In this document: in pieces, positions 49,800 through 62,800 of the stretch
Layout: the number at the start of each line of letters is the position of its first letter
How positions within the stretch are numbered: the stretch's first letter is position 1
Source: Neelides folsomi
Taxonomy: Eukaryota; Arthropoda; Collembola; Neelipleona; Neelidae
Assembly: GCA_034687125.1 (NCBI GenBank)
Contig: JAQGBZ010000109.1
Location: 62,001 to 126,000 of the forward strand
Length of the DNA stretch: 64,000 nucleotides
Direction: 5' to 3'
Notes under the pieces: model-generated
Databases searched by the model: none
What the model was told of the DNA's origin: nothing
The model's input: the letters and a program-made list of their open reading frames with translations, nothing else
Program-made: the position numbers and the translations under genes

Positions 49800-52700
49800 T
49801 CATTTTCGGCCAGGGGTGAGGTCCGAGCCCAAATATTTCCCTTCGTCGATGGCCGTGAGAACATCACGGTAGTCGCAAGAGTGAGACAAACCAGCATTCA
49901 GCAAACACGTCCGTTTCCTTTTAACAAAATCAATTACAATCTTACTTTCTAACAAATACTTTATGTCAATTAAAGCAACAAAACCCCATTGATTTATCAA
50001 ATTATGTAATGTGGGGAAATGAGATGCCAACTGATGTTTACTATAAAGATTAATTCTTATAACTTTTAGACCTTCAAATTACTTTTTGAGGCTTTTTTCA
50101 TTTTTACCATTTGTAGTTCACATTTATATCCTTTTAAAATTCCATAGTATTATGCGGGCCCATTCAGGATGAATTCCAAACTACGTAAGTCACTTAATAA
50201 TATGTATACTATGTATGTATGTATGTATGTATGTTTTAATCCTGTTAAGTATGTACAACATGTATTATTTTCATATTATTAGTTACTGCCAGTATATTAT
50301 GAATCATTATATTTAAAATAAATTTAGATTCTTAATACACAATGTGTATTATAACAATAAGCTGTGAAATTTTTAAGCTAAAATACTTATTAAGGTCATC
50401 GTTATAACGAACAATTAAATTTATGAAATCTGTAAATGAAGTTTAATTTTATATGTGCGAAAAAATCTATATTTTTTACATTTTACCTGTTCATATTAGG
50501 TACTAGTAATAATAGTGAATAAGTTTATGAACACACTTGTAATCAAATAATTTTAAAATTTTGATAATAATTTGTTTGGGCAAATTAAGGATTTTTCTTT
50601 AATATTTACAAGTAAATGGTTTATAAGAGCCAATTTGTACAAACTAAAAATTTCTTAAGTTTCTATGCTCTAGTATTGGACCCTTGATTGGACAAGTTTT
50701 GCAGATATACTACACACGCCTCCCTTCGTAAGGGAAATTATTCGCCTAATAAAAGAGGAAAAAGAAAGTCAATTGGGCGAGAAAATAAAATTACATATGG
50801 AAGATTGACTTTCTAATCAATCTTTTATATTTAATTAAACTCATGCTCCGATTCATCATTCATAAATTGAGTTTTGAGAGATTTCAAATGAGAATTCATT
50901 AAGCTCACTAACGAACTTAAAATTTTATTTCTTATTCAAAACCATTCTAACATACACATAAAAGAAAAATTCTTACGAAGAGTTTTGTGATTTAAAAAGA
51001 ATATTATTATAGAAAGAGAATTAAAGGTCATAAGGTATTTACAAATAATGTTGGTTACCTAGCTACTCTATATATTATATAGAGTATGTACTTGATACAA
51101 GTATTATAAAACTTGAATACTCTTTCAACATTGTATTGTGTTGCTTATTGTTGAAACGCTTAATAAAATGGATTTAAGAGATTCATAAATGCTAGACTAC
51201 TTAACATATAATCAATATTATTGAGAAATGGAAATCTACTTTATTCTGTATTTACCTATTCGATCAATTTGTGTTTGTCATTTTGTCATTGAGAGGCCTA
51301 TAAGTAAGAAAATAAGTAAAGAAGAGTGACGTGCGAATGTACGAAGAAAGAAGCCACCTCATCCATTTACCATTTTCTTTACTTTTCAATCCAAGGAGTT
51401 TGTGTAAGAAAATGAAGAAAGTTTTTTCATTCAACATACTCTATCTCAATAAATGAGCTTGACACTTATGATTGAAACAATTTTAAAGAACGTCATTCTT
51501 TATTGGAAATGCATCAATCTAGTCAATTTATTTAAACATTCTGATGAGCTATTGTTATTATTTATTACTATGGAATGAGGAAAATGATTTATGATTTATA
51601 TTTTACCAAATTTCAAAAAAAGGTTGTATAGTTACAATATAAATATGTATGCGTATTATACCTAATATTATATAGGTATTCGTATGTTATATGATACGTA
51701 ATATGCATTACAAAGCAATATGGGCAACAAATATAAAATTGTAAACAGGATGCAATATGTAGCAATTATAATATAAATTAGGACTTACATCTTTGGTTGT
51801 TCATTTCCATTCCATTGTGGCTTCCTCATGTTTTCGAGCGCGGAAAGGAGCATAAGTTTAGCCAACACCCTGAATTCATTTATTTAAAAATTAAAAATTT
51901 TGATCATTGTTGGACAAAAAATTGGAAATTGGCGTCAAAGAACAGTTGAAATACCTAAGTACTATAATTTATGCTTTTTTATATGCACTGGTTATGATTT
52001 TATTTAGGATAATGGATAATTATAGGCATTTGTAGTGTAATACTTAGCAATATTCACTGTCAGACTTAACATACGAATTTCCCTGCCATGATAATATTAT
52101 AAAAGTCAATTTCATGGCATTTATGTTTTTAGTTTATTTACAACCTAAAGCTAGTGTCCTATTAAGTATATCTTCATGTTGAGAATTTCTAAAACAATTT
52201 TATTACTAATTGTAAATTTCAACTTCCATTTATATTATTTTTTGATCAAACTGAATGCAAAAAATACACAGGAAGTAATATTGTACAGGTATTTAGGTAC
52301 TTAATGTTAAATAATTATAAAATATATTTATAGTATAAGCATGCCAATCCAAAGCACCAAGATGAACTTGAAGGTTGATATTTATTTCCTATTCACGTTA
52401 TACAAAATGTTGGAATTGAAAAATGGCCATTTCATATTTTACTTTCCTAATGTTTCAAATATTTAATATAAATGCTTAGTAAGTTTAGTTCAAAAGCTTG
52501 CTGAAAGGTCTTTTAATGAATATGATGAGTCAAAAAGAAAGATGAGTGTCTAGGGTAAGTAATTTGAAATACCTACATTTAATGAAGACACGAAACATGC
52601 ACGGCATTTCAATCATATTCACCTTTTCTAAATATTCATATAGGTATCTTGTTAAATATTAATATGAGATCTTTACTAAAATGCTTTTCTCTGACAGACC

Positions 52701-53732
52701 AATTTATTTTGTTAAATTACACTTTAAAATAAAACATAAAGCGAGACCATAAAAATGCTTTACATAAATTTGTATATTAAAAGCCATTCCCAAGATTGAA
52801 TTTAAAAATTATAACCGTTCCAAATATCAAATGAGGGGAAAATAATTTCTAGATTACAATTCATATGTAGTACTGATAATGATTACAATAATCCTATACT
52901 GTTGTATTCTCTTTTAGTCTCTGTATATAATGTATGTATGTACAGTGAAATTTAATATCCCTACTAATATACCCACACATATTAAGTATCCATACATATA
53001 TTATAATTACTTACAATGTATTATGTTAGTACATAACGTACGCAAAATAATGAATTTAACATGTCTAACTTTTAATTGAAATTTCGGGTATGAACTTCTA
53101 CTACCAGACAAGCAACCTGTTACAGTCAACCTTTGTCTATTTTATTTCAATTATGAACTTCTGAGGATAAATTCCTGATCCCCGAACAAATTAAAATAGC
53201 TAAATCACAGAATTCGAAGAATTTAAAACGTATCTTTCATATTGAGATCAAGATAATATACCTTTAAATAATATTATGTATACACTACACTATTGACTAA
53301 ATAATGTACATAATAAATTCACAAATGTAGTTACATAATCGTATAGTCATTCAATTTAATCTAATATCTCGAGGCTCAGACTTTGAGGAGGAAATTAATA
53401 CTTTACATCCCTATATCCATTATGTCTTAGAAATGTTGAGAAAATCTCAACTTTGAAATTATTCACAAGGAGTTGAAAATTAAGGTTAATGAAAATTGAA
53501 ATTCCGTTTATTGGGAGTGAAGTTTGAAGAAAGGAATTTGAATTTGACATTTAATTTTGTATTCAAAGGGCGGACTTCACCTGCTTTCGACGTTCTGACC
53601 GAGCGGGTATGCCTTTGGAGCAGATGAGTCTGTGAAGAGATGTTGTTGGCCGCCCTCGAGGGGAAAGGCCGCCACGGAGAAGGCGAATGAGAGGAGAACC
53701 CCCGCTACCACCGCCAGAATTTCCTTTGCCAT
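49800..53732 (-). CDS. Calcitonin-like neuropeptide precursor, 3 coding exons, 116 aa
   Basis: Probable secreted peptide hormone acting on a calcitonin/DH31-type class B GPCR. Exons: 53732-53581, 51869-51789, 49917-49800; all GT-AG and all joined in phase 2. Exon 1 encodes a signal peptide (MAKEILAVVAGVLLSFAFSV, then AAFP) and propeptide. Exon 2 encodes a linker (VLAKLMLLSALENMRKPQ...). Exon 3 reads KR, then TCLLNAGLSHSCDYRDVLTA and IDEGKYLGSDLTP, then GRK and stop. This is a 33-residue peptide bounded by a dibasic site, with two N-terminal Cys that can form the calcitonin ring, the NAGLS-x-x-CDY block of arthropod calcitonins as I recall them, and a C-terminal Pro with an amidation Gly, as in vertebrate calcitonin (TP-amide). 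The Cys spacing is longer than the vertebrate seven-residue ring. DH31 itself lacks the Cys ring, so this is the calcitonin type. Further exons cannot be excluded. Confidence 0.8.
49918..53580 (-). other. Introns of the calcitonin-like gene
   Basis: Two AT-rich introns (53580-51870 and 51788-49918) around the 81-nt middle exon. They carry an (ATGT)n microsatellite at 50211-50234. I looked for a second peptide-coding exon (for example DH31-like) and did not find one by eye. Confidence 0.5.
50211..50234. repeat. (ATGT)n microsatellite
   Basis: Six tandem ATGT units inside the second intron of the calcitonin-like gene. Confidence 0.9.
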
Positions 53733-53840
53733 CCTTGTCGACCTGAGAGAGGAAATCGGAGAGGTGAGATGAGAAGTGGTCGTGGTGGTGGTGTTGAGAG
53801 AGTCGAGTCACCGGGTTTCGCCCTACGGACCTACATCCCC

Positions 53841-53848
53841 CTTTTATA
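53841..53848 (-). promoter_or_regulatory. TATA box of the calcitonin-like gene
   Basis: TATAAAAG on the minus strand, followed by GGGGGATGTAGG, lies 109-116 nt upstream of the start codon. Transcription would begin about 30 bp downstream (near 53815), giving a short 5' UTR of roughly 80 nt. The TTCCTCTCTCAG just before the ATG (53743-53754) could also be a splice acceptor for an upstream non-coding exon. Confidence 0.55.
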
Positions 53849-53849
53849 C

Positions 53850-56800
53850 TTTCTTCCCTGGCAAGAGCGTCGGTCCAAGACGAGACAGGTGGTCCCTGCG
53901 AATCCGCCATCAATTCCCCACGAACGGCGACCCTGCACCATATCTTTTTATTGCTTTCTAACATTCACCTCGGACGTAGGTGAATCCTCGACAGATCTCC
54001 CCTTATCTCCCTCACTCTCCGCATTTTACCACTCTGGTCATGATTGAATGTGGACGTTAGTATCTACGTATTCCTTCTTGTGAGGACATCCACCCACACT
54101 CGGCAGCCGCTTTTAAAACACGCTGAAATCAACAATGACATTTGGGACCTCTCCATTAAAACCCCGTGCATTCTGAGGGCCAACAAGAATTGAAAGGCAA
54201 CTTAACAACTTTTAATGGAAAATAATAAAGAGGAAGGAGAAAACATTTATTAGATGAACGTAATGAGCATTAGCTATCTAAAAATAAAATAATGAAAGAG
54301 CAAATATTTGACTTTTGATAATTTGGACTTTTTTTTAATTATTACAGCTTTGCTTAACAAATCATAAGAGTGGATTAAAGTCAATTTGAAATTTATTCAC
54401 ATTACACATAGATAGAATTATAATGGAGATGGACAATGACAATGCAAATGGACAGGTTTTTACAAAAATACAATACTACCTACATTATGTACGCTAAAAT
54501 ATTGGGGGGTAATGGTTAGTGTTATTAAATTAAGTAACATATTTAACATCAATTTATCCAAAAAGCATATTTGGCAAACATAAAGAGTCCAAGATTGAAA
54601 AAAGAATGACTAGGTATATTAAAGGTGAAATCGATGAGGACATTTTTTTATTTATAACCAAATAATGTATTCTTTGTTTAACCAATCGTTAAAGTCAATC
54701 TGTTTGAAGATGAAATGGGGATTTATGTTTTCTAATAGTATCTTAAATGTTCAGAGAGACTGTTAAACTGTTAAACTTGAATTCTTGAACACTTTTAGAA
54801 GCTTTGACTAATGGTAAATATTAAATAAGTTAAAAGTATTAATAATTACAAAAAGAGTTTTATTTATATTTTGCCAACGATATGGTCATTGTTAGTTTGT
54901 TAGTCAAACGCAATAAGTCAATAATTAGATTTAAACTAATTGTATTGCTTCGGCGTATGATTTATTCAAGTTTGATCAAGAGGTCATGAGTATAATAGTA
55001 GTAATAATTATAATGAAATATAAAATTTGTCCAGTGATCCGTTCATGAATTGAAGAAGGTGAAGATGTATAAAGAGCAAACTGTTGTTTGTATGGAGGTT
55101 GACGTGTGAGAGCAAATAGTGAAGGAAGGAAGGAAGTTGTGTCTTTTACTGAGGATTGGCGAAAGAGTTGAATTGGTTGTGGAGCTGACAGTTGAGCAAA
55201 CAAGAGATCCATTACCACTAACAATTTCCCACCAAGGTGCTCTCATAGACAAAAATCAAATTAGAGCCTCAAACTGAACATGGTTATTTTTTGAGCGAAA
55301 GAGAAGGGGAGATGCGGCTTGTATTTTTACAAATTGAATTTCTAACTAACCACTCTCACCTTAAGATAAGCCACCAAGATTAGTTTTAATCAAAATTTTA
55401 ATTGGTTTTTTCCATCTATATCTGCTTTTTATTATAATATTTACCAATGGGAACACAGTCACTTACCCATTTACAGTAGAACGCAAAGATACAGATGTAG
55501 TAAATACTTACAATACCTCAATGCTTATATTAGGTCTACACGCAAACAGAAGTTTAATAATAGGTAATAGTAATGCTAATAAGAGTAATAACTCTGACGT
55601 TCAAAGTCAGTCCGAATATAATGGTAAGTGAAACTTATCCAAGTAAATACGAAGTATTTACCTACAGTAGCTTTTCACTGTTTTCACTATGTACGTAATT
55701 ACACCTAACTCAATGTCAGAATATTATTCCAACTTTTTTAAATTTTTTTAACAAAAAGTCTAAATATAAGACGTAATCTTAAAGATAACGAACAAGGTAA
55801 GGGACAACTCTGGAAATTAGAGAAAAGTACCTTGTAGTGTTGTAGTTATAGTTACATATCTAGTTAGGTATTTAGCTAGTGTTTTTAATATTTCTTTTAA
55901 TCATCCCTTTTTCTTATCTTGTATTTTATGATCCATGGCATCTCTTAAGATGAAAGGAAAATAAATGACAATGGGATGTTTTTCCAAATGAGCTTATTTA
56001 ATATTATTGCTAATAGGGCATAGATCTTACAAAATATTCACATTGTTTCCCAATTCAATGGAAATTTCAAAAAGGAGGTCGCTAAAGAAAAGATCAAAAA
56101 CTACGCAGCAAGATGTTCGAATTGCGATCGTAACAAAATGAAAAGTTTTGAAAGTGAATTCTGAATGTATCACTAACTACGCATTATAAATAATATAAAA
56201 ATTGCATGTAAACTTTATTTATTATATAAAACCATGTACATAATTTTAATGTGTACAGATTTTAAATCCTTGTGCTTTCATCTTTTATCAATACGTAGAT
56301 CTCTAACGATATTTTATCTTTCCAAAATACACTGAATTTACATGGCGATCATTGGAAAATCCAATAAGAATCATAAAATCTTTCATCTTTTTGTAATCAT
56401 GGAAGTTTATATACACAAGGTATTTTACTAAAGTTTCCTAGAAATTTTGAAATGTTTACCAAGATTTATTTTGCTTACGTGTGATTATTTACCATAAATG
56501 TAATATGTACTTAACTACAAACAAATTTCTGCAATGTATTAAATAATAAGTTTATTATTTAGACCTGAATAGGTATGATTAATTAACTATAGTCGTGTAA
56601 CCATATAACATGTATCATTGATTTGTACGAGTATATTATTTGTTTGAGTGATTTCAAAATTTATACCGTTTTATAGAGCTCATTCTTCACGCCTAATTAT
56701 TGATGGCCCAACGAATTCACCACATTTTAGTTTGCTTCCATTTCCATCGAGTTGTCCTTTTCAATTTGAAAGGGAAGCAACGCGACGTTATTTAATATTT

Positions 56801-59800
56801 ATATGTACCTAACTAACTGCATACGTATCAGTGATACTTTAATATGTAATAGTGACAGTGACATGTAATGTGATAACTGACAACTATCAGATAGTCAGTC
56901 CTTTCAATAATATGCCATTTAATATTTTGATTTCTTTCGCTACTTCAAACATTTAGAATAAGATTTCAGTTAAAGTTTCTTTAGCCATTCCCATGAATTC
57001 ACTTTTGGATCTGGTGACTTGGAAAACTCGGAATATACTATAATAACATATACTTGTACTTAAATTATTGTGAATTTGTGATACCTTCAGCTACACAGTC
57101 GATTTCAATTATATTGTAGCTTGTAACTTTTGATTTATGATAATATAATACTGATCAACAAAAGTGACACTATGGTACATGTGTTATTGCAATTAAGATA
57201 CTGTAAACAAACTAAAGATACCCAGATCTTAATTTAAAAGTATTAATCTTAGGTTAATGGTAGCCATAATGTTATTCAATTTTGAATTGCTATTTCAACA
57301 ATCGTGGGACACCGTATTAAACATCAAAATTTTATTATTTACCTGCATTACGTGTTAAGTGTTAAACAGTTAACACATACTTTTTACATATTTTACACTG
57401 CTTTCATAAATTCATCACCGGAGATTTCTATTCATTAAGAGCTAGAGAAGAGGAATTGTGAAAACATGCTATGCATAGGTAGAAACCGAAATCCGAATCT
57501 GCCCCAAGTGTTGAGCTCTTTCGGGGAGAAGTAAACCTATTCGGCTTTAGTTCTGCACGTGAGGTGGCATTGAGGATTTCCATGGAAAATTACGGTTCCT
57601 TGTTCACTTTCTTCATATAAATGCATAGAGTTGTAAAGTATCTTGTGTTTACGTAACGTTTTCCCATGTATGCAAATAATCCGATTATAAACTTTCTTGA
57701 CTTTTATTATGCTAAAATGGAACTTAAATGCCCATGATTTTACCCTTTCGCCTCTATTCATCATAAGATGACCTTATTCGTTTTTAAAACAATAAAAATC
57801 ATGTACACAAGTACTTATTTGAATCCAATGCAAACAGATTAATAAATTATCCATTACAAATATTTATAATTTATATATAGTTTATACTTACGATTATTAG
57901 AACACATTACGTACAATTCAAATACACGTCTATTTAGACTTAAAGAGTATTTGTAATACCCAATGTATTTATTAAATTTTTATAGATATTAATATTAATT
58001 CCCAAGTAGGTATGAAATTATTAGTTTCTACTAATATTTAGTTTGCTTGTATGTAAATGATGAATATTTAGCTATATCCACGATATATTCGTGTAAGAAC
58101 AATGTAGATTAAAAAAAACTTGATGGTGTGATTTTGAATTTAGTAAAAGCTGGGTGAGCTTTGAAAGTATTGGGTGATTTGAGTGGTGATGTTTTAAAAT
58201 CCAAGTTGAAGATCAACTGTTTGGAATGTGGTTAAAGTCAAAGTGGCATATTCAATTAGCCTAGGTGAGGATTTGGATGGGTGTCTAGGTGAGTTTGTTT
58301 GGAGTATTTGGAATGGATGGACCATCATTTATGCAAAGATAGGGATGACTCTCCTCCAATTCCTTCTAAAAGGCACCTACTAAAACATTCATACCCATAT
58401 CATTTCCTTGTCAGATTGATCTTCAATCTTCTCTGTCCTCATTTTTCTTTATCTCATTTGGGCGGGGTTCTTGAGGAGTTGGTGGATGTCGAAGGATACC
58501 CAATATAAACCCAATTATTGGCCAAAGGGAAAATAAATATTTACGACCCTATCTCCCTTTGTTCCAATGTATCAATTTGCCCAATAAAGCTCATCGGCGG
58601 CTCGAAGTCGAGACAGGCAAGAGAGTCGTCATCTGGGCCAGGGAATTGAATAGGAGCTAACTACTCTACACGGGATTCGTGAGGGAAGAGTGAGTGGGTA
58701 TTGAAACCCCTTTCAATCACAACGTTAACATCATTACTTTTTCATTCCTATTCAATTGTCACGATTACTTTCCCGAATTTATTCATTTCAAATTGTCTCT
58801 TCTTTCCCCTGTCTCCCATGTCCGCTTCATAATAACGACTGACGAGTGAGTTGGCATTGAGTAATCATTCGGTCCGCCTCAACTCCTTCTGTCGGTTCAT
58901 CAAGGACCGAATAAACAAATTGCATTCCCGGTTCGTTCTTGGTCTATAATAGTAAGGAATAATGTGACTTGGGTGATGTAAGAACCACGATGGGCCGTTT
59001 TTCCTTCTGCGTGATCAAGGGACGTTTTAATAGAATTACACTTACGATTACGGCCTATTTTATGACTACGCCTAATGTTCTTTAGTCGACGACCGCTGAG
59101 GAATAAAACGCATTCTTACCCTTATAAAGACCATTCCATAAAGGCCCCATATTCCCCTTCGATGAATTTTAGATTACTGATTAAACATCTCTATCAAGAA
59201 GTTAATTGACAACAAGATTCATCATTCAGACCAATTTTACACTTTTCACAAATGAACAAACTCAATGATCAAAATTCAATCCACATGGTTTCAATTTAAC
59301 ATTTTACTTTATTTTGTCATAACACTTATTTACATGGTGCGTCAAAAGTTGCTTTCTTTTTTAAATTGATAATCACATAAAAAGAAAGCAACTTTTGACG
59401 CACCCTGTACATACGTACAATACAAGTATTTAGATTCAACCTCAGGGTGTAATTAGACTTTTAAACAATAAGTATAATACTCTAGTGTATTAGGTATTTT
59501 GGTAAAATATTTTTTACTCAATGAGCATTTTTCATCATATTCAAGAAAAATTTAATTGTGTGAAATTTTAGAATAGTTATACTAACGATAAGTATATTTC
59601 AAGAATAAGGATAATTAAAGCGATTGATATAGTATGCAAATATATTATAATAGATAGATAATATACAGATACGCTATTTGTTCTTATTAAATGTCATATA
59701 TAATAGGTAGGTAGTGATATAATAATATATTAGTGTATGAGTCAATGGGATATTTTTGTATTGAATGTGGATATAGCTATGCGTACTTGATCGATTGACC

Positions 59801-62800
59801 CTTGAGTGATATTCAATTTGAGCAAGCAAATATGGAAATAGTGAATGTAATGAATAAATTAAAAATTTTATCTCTCGGTCTTGGTGAAAGGTACCATTGA
59901 AGGTTTGGTTGGCATTTTTCTAAATATAGTATATTATTAAGTAGTCACAGAGGTAAGTGTGTTTTTAAGATTGATGGGGGAGGAGGAGAGCTTTGCGGAA
60001 TGAACTGCGGATTAAGGAAGTCAATATGAAAAAAAGAAAGAGAATTGGAGAATTTTGAAAAAAGGATCTCGAGTTGGTTCAGTGAGCGGATATGGAATAA
60101 GTAGGTAGAGATATTCGAGACCAAGTGTATAGAGTAAATGAGGGAAGAGGAAGAGATGAATAAATAATCGGAAGAAATGAAACCACTTCATGGGAGGCAT
60201 CATAAGCCCATACATGAAAGAAAGGCAAATAAGTCACGGTGGACCATCACGCATATTACTTTCTTTTACGCTCTAATGGAGAATGAAAAATCCACTATTT
60301 GCATAAATATGAATGTATTTACTTCAACTGCAATTTACTTCATAGCTCCTTTATATTTCCATTTAACTCAATCACTATTTTGATTTGTTCAACCATGTTA
60401 AATGTTAGTTCTTAAAAACAAGTTTTTTATTTTGGGCTTTTGGCCAGTATTGTGCCGAAAAGAAAAAGTGATTATATTCAAAGATGCTTCAGTAAATGGT
60501 TGAATCGATGTTTTAAAATTGATACGGTTAATTAGATCCACTCATAGGATTTGTCGAAGGTTGTAATGTGTAGAAAGCGAATGAGTGGAAGGTTGGATAA
60601 ACCAATTTTAGAGTAAAGCGGGGGATTTTTTGATGAGAAACTCGATGAAAAAGACTCGATTTCATGAATAATTAAAAGGATTGGGGAAATGGACATCTGA
60701 TGATTGAATCCACAGCATGAGCGTGCATAATATCATATCATTCAAGCGTTTACCCTTACATGCAAGGCCCCGAATACAGTGGAAGTAAAATGAACATGGA
60801 GATTTGGTTCTTTATGCTATCAACAGAACCGAGGGTTAAATTGCAACTTGTGAAAAATTCAACTCTAAATAACATTTACACCTATCATTAAGTCTCTTCA
60901 AGTTTCAAACTCCGGTTACTCGACAAAAATTGGATAGCAGCATCGGAATAAAACGTTCTCATAAATATATTTGTATGGTATATATGTATACTACTAAATA
61001 TTTAGCAGTTGAGTTGATAAATAGCTCCAATCATTTCTGGGCGATATGAAGGATAAAAGTAATGGATTTATTCCTTCCAGAATGGAAAGGATTTTCCATT
61101 TCGTCTCCATTTCAACTTCCATCACTATTTGGCTATACGTCCTTCACAATCGAATTTAAGTCAACATTTAGGTTTTTCTCCGAATCTCAGATTTTCGTCA
61201 TCAGATGTGTGTCTTTGACGAAAAGTGAATGAATTATATAAAGGAATTCATGAATATTGAATGGAAGAAGGCAAACACCAAACGCTTGCTTTCCTCCTCA
61301 ATATATACATATAATAATACACCCAGGAAGACACAATGAATGATTCGAGACGGAAGAGAAAAACACTTGTGTGTTTCTTTTCTCCACCGCTCTTCTCCAT
61401 TTCTCTTTCGAGTGCACCTGGAGAGAGAGCTGAGAAGCCAGGAGAACAATCACCACCCTCAGAACCTACGCATAGACCCACTCGGCATGCAAATTTGTCA
61501 AATAGGGATCCAGAGGGGAATTCCGAGGTCGGATGTCGTGGGACGAGGGAGCGGAGGAAGAATCATTGATCACTTCTATGCTCTAATCAGATCAAAAAGG
61601 GATCCCAATCTTCCATCACCATCTCCTGCAACATCCCTTCAGATCCATTTTTTCCCAATTTTGAACCTCTGTATCACCCCGAGTTGTGTTGGTAATGGAA
61701 GGCTCCATTAAGGTTTTTTTCACCATTACACGAGCATGCTCCTTTCCCTTTGATTCTCTCGGGAAGTGTTTCTCCAAATTGGGCTTTGTGGGGGAAGGGC
61801 CGAGAGAGATTGGGCTTTGCTCTCTGGTGGCGGAATTTGGACATTTGACGTTGGCCGTGATTGGCGATTGGGCTCAACAAGTTTTAATATCGGCGGAGCG
61901 GCGGGTTTGGGACGGTTGACATTTCATGGATGGTGAGTGGAAGACAAGGGATTGGAGAAGGAAGTGGAGGGAAGCTTCGGGACCCGGGTTTTTCTCTCGA
62001 GCGGATCTGCCCATTAATAATTCACAAGGCGGAGTTCGGGGCCGGGAAAAGAAAGAGAGGAAAAGCCATAGGCAGAGTCGTGAGTGCACTTCTTAACTAT
62101 AGGAACCATTTGGAAATGTGCTCTCTTCACTCGGCACTCCTCCTTGGTGAATCGTGAAGGCCCGGCCTCCCGACTCTCCCACTTCTCCCGATGACCACCT
62201 CACAAAAATACCAAATACCCGCAATTCTCTTCTCACTCCAATCCAATCACAAATCCCATGGACTGACCTGAAAACTAACTTTCCTCCCTCTCCTCACTCA
62301 CTCGGAGCTCCACTTGGTCCCCAATCCAATTCCCTCCGACCAGCCTCCCATCCTCAATTACGCAGCCATTACGCCAGCGGAGAATATACATGCCAGAAAG
62401 GCAGGTGGGCTCCGGGAATTTCTTGGATTGAGAGAAAAGGAAATTACGCCCGGCAGAGAATTTGTTACCCGACTCCTGGAGGAAAATGTCGAGACCTGGC
62501 TCTGAGATTGACTCAAATGTCAAGCTGGAACCGTCAAAGTCAGAATTATCTCTCGAGAACCAAGTTATCCAAGAGAAAAGAAACTCCCTTCATTCATCCC
62601 TCATTAGGAGATCTCGAGAGCCGGGTTTAAATTTTGATGGGTGGGATATGAAGACCATTTGTAGTGGATGGGGATAATGAGCGGGGCACGAGGGCTGGGG
62701 GCTCGTTGGGCATTTGATGGGCATAGCCCGTCTGTCAGTGATAATTTGGTCCCAGAACGGAGACCCTCGAGACCCGGGCGAAGGAGAAAGATATTTGTAA

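Noticed and set aside
54976-55252. Overlapping minus-strand ORFs starting MSMRAPWW and MLVVMDLL
   Set aside because: No domain, no convincing donor and overlapping open frames; probably chance.
57537-57764. 75-codon minus-strand ORF
   Set aside because: Low-complexity Lys/Ile-rich translation with no motif or splice partner.
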